Source of the DNA: a virus
DNA: 64,000 nt
Direction: 5' to 3' (one strand)
IMG/VR virus record: IMGVR_UViG_3300018421_000013
Span: 42,334-106,333 of that record
Shown: piece after piece, positions 57,273 through 64,000 of the stretch
Layout of the letters: each line of letters begins with the position of its first letter
Numbering within the stretch: position 1 is the stretch's first letter
Made by a program: the position numbers and the translations under genes
Notes under the pieces: model-generated
The model's database searches: none
What the model saw: the letters and a program-made list of their open reading frames with translations, nothing else
Told to the model about the DNA's origin: nothing

Positions 57273-58330
57273 TCATTGCCCTCAATAAAATCATTAATTT
57301 CTCTATCACGAATAATCGTGCTATGTGCTACTTGATATTTTGTTTTTACAAATTCTGGAAATTCTTTGGAAGAAAGAATGGGTTTCCAAAATTCAGAAGT
57401 ATCAGTATCTTTGATTCTAAATTTCTTTTCTTCTACTTCCCCGCTTGATATATCCACTCTAGAATACCAACCATTACTGGGCTTTACTACGAAACCGCCA
57501 TCCATAGCAATATCCAAGAGACCAGACCACTTAGAAATACCACCGTCAAAAGAAACACTGACAGGTATTTTTGACTTTTCTTTAACATGGCGTGATTTCT
57601 CTACGTTAATAATAAAATTATAACCAGTAACTTCGGTACCAGTTTTTTCTTGCTGACGACCAATGATGTAAATATTATCAGCGGAGTAGTAGGAGCCCGT
57701 TCCTCCGCCAACAATATCTTTAGGGAACAAACCAATTTCTTTGTACGTGTGGTTTACCACTACCATAGGAATATCTTTTAATGTAAGATGTGGTGTAACC
57801 ATGCGGAACAATGATTTGATTTGTTTTGCTCTCGACATATCAGCAACTGACTTTTCATTCAAAGCATCTTCAACTTCTTTCTTTGAAGCAAGGTTACCAA
57901 TAGAATCGATCACAATAATGACTCGCTCACCACGATCAAGTTGATCGAGTTGTTTCATAATATCAAATTTCAATTGCTCAACGTCAGTAATAGGCGTATG
58001 CAATACTCGATCTTTATCAATTTCAAACGAGTCAAAATATGATTGCGGAGTACCAAACTCAGAATCATAAAAAAGTAAAGCTGCATCTTCATACTTGTCA
58101 AGGTATGACTTAGCCATCAATAAACTAAATGCAGTTTTAAAATGTTTAGAAGGACCAGCCCACATTGTAAGGCCAGGCGTTAAACCACCATCTAGTTTAC
58201 CACTCAATGCAATGTTGATAACCGGAATAGATGTTGGGATCATATCTTTTTCTGTAAAAAACTTAGAGTCAACTAATAAAGCAGAATCTTTAATAGTTGA
58301 ATTTTTCTTAAGTTTATCTAATACACTCAT
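57269..58330 (-). CDS. uvsX: UvsX recombinase (RecA family)
   Basis: From the ATG at 58330 (GGAG 8 nt before) the 353-aa protein has a UvsX Walker A variant WAGPSKHFKTAFSLLMAK, then LLFYDSEFGTPQSYFDSFEI, VIIVIDSIGNLASKKEVED (Walker B), PMVVVNHTYKEIGLFPKDIV, GGGTGSYYSADNIYII and GYNFIINVEKSRHVKEKS. It drives strand exchange and recombination-dependent replication. The promoter at 58357 lies within the end of the preceding gene. Confidence 0.95.
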   Translation of the reverse strand: MSVLDKLKKNSTIKDSALLVDSKFFTEKDMIPTSIPVINIALSGKLDGGLTPGLTMWAGPSKHFKTAFSLLMAKSYLDKYEDAALLFYDSEFGTPQSYFDSFEIDKDRVLHTPITDVEQLKFDIMKQLDQLDRGERVIIVIDSIGNLASKKEVEDALNEKSVADMSRAKQIKSLFRMVTPHLTLKDIPMVVVNHTYKEIGLFPKDIVGGGTGSYYSADNIYIIGRQQEKTGTEVTGYNFIINVEKSRHVKEKSKIPVSVSFDGGISKWSGLLDIAMDGGFVVKPSNGWYSRVDISSGEVEEKKFRIKDTDTSEFWKPILSSKEFPEFVKTKYQVAHSTIIRDREINDFIEGNE

Positions 58331-58356
58331 GTAGTTCTCCAATATATAGTTTGTAT

Positions 58357-58385
58357 ATTATACTGCATTATGATTTGTTTGTAAA
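58357..58385 (-). promoter_or_regulatory. Sigma70-type promoter for uvsX-gp41
   Basis: Minus strand TTTACA, 17 bp, TATAAT; the +1 falls about 20 nt before the uvsX ATG. It overlaps the stop of the upstream gene. Confidence 0.8.
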
Positions 58386-59059
58386 CCAGCTAACCAAGAT
58401 TCTATTTCCATTTCTTTAGGATTTTTAATTCTTGGTGCTCTTGGTATATCGTCTACGCTCGTTAACCCATTTGTAGATTTTCTATTCCACGCTACAGCTT
58501 GAGGAGGATCACACAAATATAATGGCATTGTGGGTTTCATCATTAATCTTTTATCTACACCAAGAGTTACTCCATGTTCTTCTATTTCGTCAATAAGAAA
58601 CTGCGCTGTAGCAGGCGTAATAGAATATGCGTGACAACCTTTTCCTCTTTTTATCTCTGTTAATTTTTGTGCTGGACCAATTGGTTTATAATGTTCTATT
58701 TCCATTACATGATTTCCAAATGATACAACACTCATGTCCGGAATGTCTAGTGTTTTTACGTCACCAAGAATAATAGCATCGTGTTCTAATATAATACATG
58801 GCTTTCCTAATTCTATAATTCTTTTCCAACATTTAATCATACTAGAATGGACGCAACAATTTCCATCTGTATTTTTATAATGTCTATGCATTTTTATACC
58901 AACAGAATTAAATGCATTTTTACAATCTAAAAACTCTACAGCATCAATAAATTCATATTTTAATCCATGTTCTTTGCACGAATCAGCACATCCTTGTGCG
59001 TATTCCATTGATAATGGAACTTGTAATCTTCTAATTATTAGTCCTCGGTCCACTTTCAT
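58358..59059 (-). CDS. Glycosyltransferase family 25-like protein
   Basis: The 233-aa product shows the GT25 pattern: MHRHYKNTDGNCCVHSSMIK, WKRIIELGKPCIILEHDAII and GKGCHAYSITPATAQFLIDE, followed by YLCDPPQAVAWNRKSTNG. GT25 enzymes add sugars to LPS-type acceptors. The product overlaps the methyltransferase-like gene upstream by 29 nt. Target unknown; a host-surface or virion sugar is plausible. Confidence 0.75.
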   Translation of the reverse strand: MKVDRGLIIRRLQVPLSMEYAQGCADSCKEHGLKYEFIDAVEFLDCKNAFNSVGIKMHRHYKNTDGNCCVHSSMIKCWKRIIELGKPCIILEHDAIILGDVKTLDIPDMSVVSFGNHVMEIEHYKPIGPAQKLTEIKRGKGCHAYSITPATAQFLIDEIEEHGVTLGVDKRLMMKPTMPLYLCDPPQAVAWNRKSTNGLTSVDDIPRAPRIKNPKEMEIESWLAGLQTNHNAV

Positions 59060-59747
59060 ATACTATATCCATACATGGTTTATGGTTTGTAAATTCACTA
59101 CACATTTTTTGATGCGTAACTAAAAAATCATTGAAATCCTGCATTAAATTTTTATGTATAAGAATACCTGTCCATTGTCCATTCGTCATAGTTTTATCAT
59201 GTATCATAAAATAATCTTCATGCGGAATAAATGTTCCAACATCAGGATCCATCTCATAAGAATGATTAGTGTGGCCAGGTCTTGTAGGATTATTATTTTG
59301 GCAATCATGATATACTATAATATCAAATTTATGGTGTAACACATCAAGCGCGCTTCTTCTTGTTGATGCGTATTGATCTACAAATAAAAAATTATAACCA
59401 TCTGTATTTAAATTTGAATAATAGTTTTCAACTTCTTTTATTTTTTCTTTTGTCAACTCCCATCTTTTAGTATGAACACGAATACCATCGCCTAGAGTGT
59501 GCAGTATGAATTTATTATTTTCATCTTCACCAAATTCTTTTCTAACTTTATCATACCAAGATGCGTCATTTTCTATTGACAAAACTTTATTAGCGTAATT
59601 GCGAAAAACTTTAGTACTAAAGTTTCCACACCCTAATTCAATAACACCTGTAATATTATACGTACTGCATAGTGCAGCATTAACTGGTATATGAGATCCC
59701 CAGGATTCTGCTTGTTTTATTTTTGATAGCTCTGTTAGTATACTCAT
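59031..59747 (-). CDS. Methyltransferase-like protein
   Basis: The 238-aa product has a class I methyltransferase layout: ITGVIELGCGNFSTKVFRNY (motif I), KVLSIENDASWYDKVRKEFG and YNFLFVDQYASTRRSALDVL, then FDIIVYHDCQNNNPTRPGH. Proteins like this accompany glycosyltransferases in surface-sugar clusters. It overlaps both neighbours. Substrate unknown. Confidence 0.7.
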   Translation of the reverse strand: MSILTELSKIKQAESWGSHIPVNAALCSTYNITGVIELGCGNFSTKVFRNYANKVLSIENDASWYDKVRKEFGEDENNKFILHTLGDGIRVHTKRWELTKEKIKEVENYYSNLNTDGYNFLFVDQYASTRRSALDVLHHKFDIIVYHDCQNNNPTRPGHTNHSYEMDPDVGTFIPHEDYFMIHDKTMTNGQWTGILIHKNLMQDFNDFLVTHQKMCSEFTNHKPCMDIVYESGPRTNN

Positions 59748-60613
59748 TTTGTTTGTCCGTCCAATCCTAAGTTATGTCCGTCGGTGGAACTATCCATCTT
59801 CATAATCTTATTATCATCTATTTGGTGTTTTCCATCTATAATAACAGGTTTTTTAGAATGAACTAATCCAGCATTTCCTGCTAGTAACAAACAGATGGCC
59901 AGAGGATCAAAAACAGAAACCAATAAAATAATGATCCATCGAACTGCCACATCAAAATAATCTTTTGCTTGATCTCCATATATTAACTCTGCAATATATT
60001 TTAATGGTCCTATTTCTGCTTCTAATTCTATTGATTGTTTCTTTAAAGGTATAAGCTCAATTTGGTACTCATCAATTCTTTCTTGTGCATTTCTTAATGA
60101 TTGTTCTATTTCAGCACGTTCTTCTTTTTGTGATTGACGAACTGCAAGCGCACCTTCAGGTCCTCGTATTCTATCGTACTCGACAAGAGTTTGTACTGTC
60201 TGGTCAAGACTTGTAAGTACGGTTTCTGCAGATCTAATATTTCTTTGTTCAGATTCAATTCTTCGTTCAAGTAACTGAATTTGTATATCATTATTTCCAC
60301 CTTGGTTTATCGTTTGATCTAAATGTGCTTTAGATAGATAACCAAAAATACCCATAGATGTTATTATAACTAAAACAATAACAGCTAGAATCATATATAT
60401 TCGCATTAATAATGGTGCGATTATCCAATTTCTATATATCCAAGAAGCTGCTATAATTTTAGATGCCTCTAAAGAACCTGCCATTATAATGACAGACCAC
60501 CATGCACCTGAAAAAATTGTAGCAATACCTATAACAGAAAAATAACCAGCAACTGCAGATAACAAAATACCCATACCCAAAGCCATTAAGCTTATTGGTA
60601 GTGAAGGTTGCAT
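59744..60613 (-). CDS. Membrane protein with long coiled coil (289 aa)
   Basis: Membrane segments lie at about residues 9-28, 30-50 (SLEASKIIAASWIYRNWI follows), 70-93 (RIYMILAVIVLVIITSMGIF) and 226-248 (IIILLVSVFDPLAICLLLAG). Between the third and fourth is a coiled coil of about 110 residues (QIQLLERRIESEQRNIRSAE, RNAQERIDEYQIELIPLKKQ). The layout occurs in marine phages beside replication genes, and the C-terminus is polar. Role unknown; a membrane anchor for a phage complex is one option. Confidence 0.65.
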   Translation of the reverse strand: MQPSLPISLMALGMGILLSAVAGYFSVIGIATIFSGAWWSVIIMAGSLEASKIIAASWIYRNWIIAPLLMRIYMILAVIVLVIITSMGIFGYLSKAHLDQTINQGGNNDIQIQLLERRIESEQRNIRSAETVLTSLDQTVQTLVEYDRIRGPEGALAVRQSQKEERAEIEQSLRNAQERIDEYQIELIPLKKQSIELEAEIGPLKYIAELIYGDQAKDYFDVAVRWIIILLVSVFDPLAICLLLAGNAGLVHSKKPVIIDGKHQIDDNKIMKMDSSTDGHNLGLDGQTK

Positions 60614-60622
60614 TATACCTCC

Positions 60623-60919
60623 TTAGTTTTCTAAAATAGAAAGTAATTTTAACTTAAAAGCATTAATCTTATCTGTACGGTTAGGCCAATAAATGTATTC
60701 TTTTTCTTCATTTGCAGCTAAATTATTTAATAGCGGTATAGTATGTTCATACAATAAATTTGATGTATGTTCCCAATGTTCAGCGCGCGCTTTCCAAAAT
60801 TCTGCTTCATCAGTTGTTTGTTGAATTTCTTGCTTAACTTGTTGTACAGTTTGTAATTCTTCTTCGTTGACAATACTAAAACCAAAATCAAATGGTTCTA
60901 AATTAATAGGTTCAGTCAT
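60623..60919 (-). CDS. Conserved phage protein (98 aa)
   Basis: ATG at 60919 overlaps the gp43 stop and follows GAGGA by 7 nt; a longer frame to 60964 is disfavoured. MTEPINLEPFDFGFSIVNEE, ELQTVQQVKQEIQQTTDEAE, ARAEHWEHTSNLLYEHTIPL. A charged helix with an aromatic start (PFDFGFS). Such small proteins follow polymerase genes in other marine T4-like phages. Function unknown. Confidence 0.65.
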   Translation of the reverse strand: MTEPINLEPFDFGFSIVNEEELQTVQQVKQEIQQTTDEAEFWKARAEHWEHTSNLLYEHTIPLLNNLAANEEKEYIYWPNRTDKINAFKLKLLSILEN

Positions 60920-63455
60920 TGAAAAAATCCTCAAGAGTTGCTTTCTTTTCGTGATTCCAACCAATAGTATTTAAAATAACATTAACTGGATCTAAATATC
61001 CTTTAACGAATTGCATTTCATAATCTATATATTCTTCAAGCTTAAATTCTGTAGGTAAAGTATCTGGACAGGAAATAACCATATCGTGTAAAGGATTTGG
61101 TTTTTTTAAATAAGAAAATTTAATCTTTTCTCCATCGTTAATTGATTCATATTTCTTGGTGAGATTATATTTATCTAAATAATGATTATATATCAATGCA
61201 CCTTTCACTTGAATTGGTGTACCCTTTTTGTATATATTCTTTTTATCAGCATACGTATCCGGATATCTTTGGCCATCACTAGTTTCTTTCCACGTTAAAA
61301 AATTAACACTACGCGGAAAAGCTATTTGTTCAAATTTTAATGTATTAAATTCTTTTCTGATATCTGCAATATATTTTTGAACTACAGTTTCAGACTCATT
61401 CATTATAAGTTCTAATGTTTTTTTAATATAATCCCGACATACACCAGGAGTCGAAGATCTAATAGCTTCAATCCCCATCATTTTTAATTTAGGTTCATTA
61501 TATCTAACACCTTCAGAATCATGCACATTCATGATGTAACGTTTTTTAGCAGTCCATATAGCTTTATCAGCAATGTTTTCTCGTTTCATAAACATTTTTT
61601 GGCTGACTGCATTCATATAATCTGCAAGTTCTTCATAGCATTTATCAATATACGATTCAATTTTTGTCTTAGCAACCCTATCAAGAAATTCTACAATTTC
61701 ATTTGTTTGACCATTAGGTAAAACTTGATTTACTAATTCATCAAAAACAATATATACAGAATCAGTATCAACTGCTAATACATAATCCTTATCATTTGTT
61801 TTTAATAACTTATTAAGATATTCATTTAACTTACGCTCAATCCATCTAATAGAAAGTTGGCCAGCTTTAGTAATAGCCTCAGCGTTTTCTAAATCAAACC
61901 AACGAAAGTATTGATTAGCTAATGCACCATATGCAGAATTTAGTTGAATCTTTTTAGCAAGTTGTAGATTATGATATCGAGAAATATCAATTTCTAGTTC
62001 TTTAGTTGGTGTTTTTTCATATTCCTGTTTAGCTTCAATCATTTTTTGTTTATATTTTGTACGATCATCATACATTTCTTTCATCAGAGCTGGTAAAAAT
62101 CCACGAACATCACGTCGATAAAATTGACCATTTGGAGTCATTGTATAATCATATTTTTTTAAGACTTCAGTATCAATTTTTTTATCAAGTAAATGATCGA
62201 CAGATATATTACGAGTAAGATTATATAATTCAGCATTAGAACTTGCGCGAGTATCTGGTGAGATATTATATTGCTGAATAAGATGCGGATAAAGAGAATT
62301 TAAATCAAAAGACATTACCCACTTATGCATACCAGTAATAGGTTCTTTAACAAATCCACCTTCAATACTTCTATTCATTTCAGATATTGATCTTGGATTG
62401 ATAACAACATTTTTATCAAGTAAATAGTTGTGTATTATTACATCCCATATCAATACTGAAGCGAGGGCATCTATATAATTAACTTTAGCATCATATGAAA
62501 TTGCAAAAATTTGTTCAAGAAATCCTAGCTTTTCTTCAAGCATAAAAATCAAATCAGTATCACGAATATTATATTCAATGAATTTTTGAAAATTTTCTTT
62601 ATACAACGCAAATAGATTACCATACTCTGAGTAATCTATTTTCTTAACGCCAAGTTCAACCTCAGCAATATAGTCTAGTCTATAAGATTCGCGAGGATCT
62701 AATTGAAATTTACGATATACAGCTAGATAATCTAAACAAGAAACACCTCCGATGTTGTATGTTATTTCTTCTTTAGAATTACGTCTAACAGTATTCTTTG
62801 TAATAATTCCCCACGGCGATAATTTATTTACTGCGTCTTCATCCACAATTCTGCGGATACGATGTACAAGATAAGGAATATCAAAAAACTCAGTGTTCCA
62901 TCCCGTAACGACATCAGCATCCAATTCATTCCAGATTTCAAGGAATTTACATAAGAGTTGATATTCATTTTTGCATTTAATATAGTAAGTATTTTTTTCA
63001 TCTGTAACAAAATCTCCGCAACCAAGAATTATTTTTAGATCCCGTCTTCTTAACGAAATGGCAGTTACTTCTTTATCAGCGTGTAATGGCTCAGGAAAAC
63101 CATCATCAGATGCAACCTCAATATCAATCAATACAATATTAATTTTAGAAGTATCAGGATTTAAATTCTTGTATGTATCATATATATAAATATAAGGCCA
63201 GCGGGTAAGACCATAAAATTCTTTTCCGCGAACTCCATCGTATAGTTTGAGTTCTTCGTGGCACTTTGAAATTGAATCATATAATTTAGGTTTTACATTT
63301 TGTCCATATATATTATAGTAACCGGTATTTTGTTGGGATGGTTGATATAAAGTAGGTTCATATTTTACTTTACGTTGAAACCTACCGGTCTCATCAAAAC
63401 CTCGAACATAAATGTAATCGCCTTTAAATTTGGAGACGTTAGTATAAAATTCCAT
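60912..63455 (-). CDS. 43: DNA polymerase gp43 (family B)
   Basis: The 847-aa protein (T4: 898 aa) has exonuclease motifs NIVLIDIEVASDDGFPEP, ELDADVVTGWNTEFFDIPYL and YNIRDTDLIFMLEEKLG, and polymerase motifs A (SFDLNSLYPHLIQQYNISPD), B (KKIQLNSAYGALANQYFRW) and C (DYVLAVDTDSVYIVFDEL). The C-terminus (KKATLEDFFND) reads like a sliding-clamp peptide. It replicates the genome with gp45 (not in this window). A TTTACT-17-TATAAT promoter lies upstream. Confidence 0.97.
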   Translation of the reverse strand: MEFYTNVSKFKGDYIYVRGFDETGRFQRKVKYEPTLYQPSQQNTGYYNIYGQNVKPKLYDSISKCHEELKLYDGVRGKEFYGLTRWPYIYIYDTYKNLNPDTSKINIVLIDIEVASDDGFPEPLHADKEVTAISLRRRDLKIILGCGDFVTDEKNTYYIKCKNEYQLLCKFLEIWNELDADVVTGWNTEFFDIPYLVHRIRRIVDEDAVNKLSPWGIITKNTVRRNSKEEITYNIGGVSCLDYLAVYRKFQLDPRESYRLDYIAEVELGVKKIDYSEYGNLFALYKENFQKFIEYNIRDTDLIFMLEEKLGFLEQIFAISYDAKVNYIDALASVLIWDVIIHNYLLDKNVVINPRSISEMNRSIEGGFVKEPITGMHKWVMSFDLNSLYPHLIQQYNISPDTRASSNAELYNLTRNISVDHLLDKKIDTEVLKKYDYTMTPNGQFYRRDVRGFLPALMKEMYDDRTKYKQKMIEAKQEYEKTPTKELEIDISRYHNLQLAKKIQLNSAYGALANQYFRWFDLENAEAITKAGQLSIRWIERKLNEYLNKLLKTNDKDYVLAVDTDSVYIVFDELVNQVLPNGQTNEIVEFLDRVAKTKIESYIDKCYEELADYMNAVSQKMFMKRENIADKAIWTAKKRYIMNVHDSEGVRYNEPKLKMMGIEAIRSSTPGVCRDYIKKTLELIMNESETVVQKYIADIRKEFNTLKFEQIAFPRSVNFLTWKETSDGQRYPDTYADKKNIYKKGTPIQVKGALIYNHYLDKYNLTKKYESINDGEKIKFSYLKKPNPLHDMVISCPDTLPTEFKLEEYIDYEMQFVKGYLDPVNVILNTIGWNHEKKATLEDFFND

Positions 63456-63481
63456 TGATACACCTTTTAAGTATGTAGTAG

Positions 63482-63510
63482 ATTATAAAGCAAATCACAC
63501 AAAAAGTAAA
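63482..63510 (-). promoter_or_regulatory. Sigma70-type promoter for gp43
   Basis: Minus strand TTTACT, 17 bp, TATAAT; leader about 20 nt to the ATG at 63455. On the plus strand TATAAAGC at 63484 is a poor late-promoter candidate for the divergent gene. Confidence 0.8.
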
Positions 63511-63525
63511 TAGGTTGGGATCAAA

Positions 63526-63873
63526 ATGGCAGCAAAAAAAGATAAAACAGTAGACGATAATTTGGCCGCGGCCGATTTAAATGGTGATGGCCATATTTCT
63601 ATGGAAGAAGTTGAAGCACATATGAATCTTGAATTTAAAAGAAAAGAATTAGAAGATCAAGACGCACAACGAGATGCTATTCGTAAAATGGCGTGGTTTT
63701 CACTAGGTGGTCTTTTGTTATATCCATTTGGAATTTTTATGACATCGTTATTTGGATTAGACGGGGCAGCGAGTTTGATTGCAGACATTGCACCCACATA
63801 CTTTGCATCTATTGCCGTATTAGTCTCTGCATTCTTTGCAGCTGATGCGGTAGGGAACAAGAAAAAGGATTAA
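63526..63873 (+). CDS. EF-hand membrane protein (115 aa)
   Basis: Residues 17-28 form a complete EF-hand loop (DLNGDGHISMEE). A charged helix follows (LEFKRKELEDQDAQRDAIRK), then two hydrophobic segments at about residues 54-73 (WFSLGGLLLYPFGIFMTSLF) and 80-107 (LIADIAPTYFASIAVLVSAF). Similar EF-hand plus membrane proteins occur in marine phages, with holin-like or structural roles suggested. It is divergent from gp43 and is read with the following virion gene. Confidence 0.75.
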   Translation: MAAKKDKTVDDNLAAADLNGDGHISMEEVEAHMNLEFKRKELEDQDAQRDAIRKMAWFSLGGLLLYPFGIFMTSLFGLDGAASLIADIAPTYFASIAVLVSAFFAADAVGNKKKD

Positions 63874-63876
63874 ATC

Positions 63877-64000
63877 GTGGCACAGTGGAATAAAAATAGT
63901 CAGAGTTACCTAGCAAACGGTACCACACTGTTTGAAGCAGTAATGATTGCTGATAAAGATGGTAACATTCTCAACACTGCGGGTTCAGCCTCAAACATTC
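63877..64000 (+). CDS. Virion structural protein, 5' part only (GTG start)
   Basis: The frame starts with GTG at 63877, seven bases after AAAAAGGA, and continues past the window edge. MAQWNKNSQSYLANGTTLFE, then AVMIADKDGNILNTAG, is a start typical of large virion proteins in marine phages (AQW start, then LFEVVMIADKDGN). It begins another plus-strand late block. Confidence 0.65.
   Translation, partial: MAQWNKNSQSYLANGTTLFEAVMIADKDGNILNTAGSASNI

Noticed and set aside
1-64000. tRNA genes, CRISPR arrays, insertion sequences or an integrase
   Set aside because: No cloverleaf with CCA-like ends, no regular repeat-spacer array, and no transposase or integrase signatures were seen on either strand by eye.

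Overview
The window is part of the genome of a T4-like, contractile-tailed phage (myovirus). The evidence is an AT-rich sequence packed with recognisable T4-family genes: baseplate gp5, gp6, gp7, gp8, gp25, gp26, gp48 and gp53; head completion gp4; replication proteins gp32, gp33, gp41, gp43, gp59, gp61, UvsX and RNase H; aerobic ribonucleotide reductase NrdA/NrdB; and many of the small conserved proteins typical of marine T4-like phages (PhoH, 2OG-Fe(II) oxygenases, DUF932, a DUF4815-type structural protein, DUF6267- and DUF6321-type proteins). No photosystem genes, integrase, tRNA genes or CRISPR arrays were seen. A marine, non-cyanobacterial proteobacterial host is likely, but the sequence does not settle which.

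Layout. (1) 1-16022, minus strand: a late baseplate block running DUF4815 structural protein, gp8, gp7, gp6, gp25, a gp5-like spike, a gp27-like hub, gp53 and gp48. T4-type late promoters (TATAAATA) lie 25-26 nt before the gp8 and gp25 starts. (2) 16054-21713, plus strand: gp4, a 51-aa membrane protein, a 2OG oxygenase, a conserved tail-region protein, a tail-tube-like protein, gp26 with a clear -1 frameshift signal, and a long tape-measure-like protein. (3) 21710-32209, minus strand: gp33-gp59-gp32 in T4 order, DUF932, a run of very small early genes behind a family of near-identical sigma70-type promoters, then a 2OG oxygenase, an exonuclease, PhoH and RNase H. (4) 32210-41681, minus: glycosyltransferase, glutaredoxin, dCMP deaminase, NrdA/NrdB and primase. 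(5) 41678-43643, minus: a lysis-type set with an overlapping i-spanin/o-spanin pair. (6) 43687-52709, minus: virion and head-interior proteins, including two with T4 internal-protein-like N-termini and two with nucleotidyl-transfer motifs, plus a sulfotransferase. (7) 52729-63455, minus: oxygenase, peroxiredoxin, gp41 helicase, UvsX, a sugar-transfer/methylation pair and gp43 polymerase. (8) 63526-64000, plus: an EF-hand membrane protein and the start of a structural gene.

How the genes work together. Replication, recombination and nucleotide synthesis (gp43, gp41, gp59, gp61, gp32, UvsX, NrdAB, dCMP deaminase, glutaredoxin) start from strong host-type promoters of the TTGACA/TTTACT - 17 bp - TAGAAT/TATAAT form. 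Virion genes use TATAAATA-like late promoters, consistent with the gp33 co-activator encoded here. Genes are tightly coupled: TAATG and ATGA stop-start overlaps are frequent, and they reveal several genes of 37-58 codons that a length cut-off would miss.

The most striking observations are a complete programmed -1 frameshift signal in gp26 (slippery T TTT TTT, 8-nt spacer, 9-bp stem), a possible capsid-packaged enzyme set at 44.7-51.7 kb, an early promoter family with a conserved upstream box, one member of which would make a leaderless mRNA, and calcium-binding-like motifs in three separate proteins.
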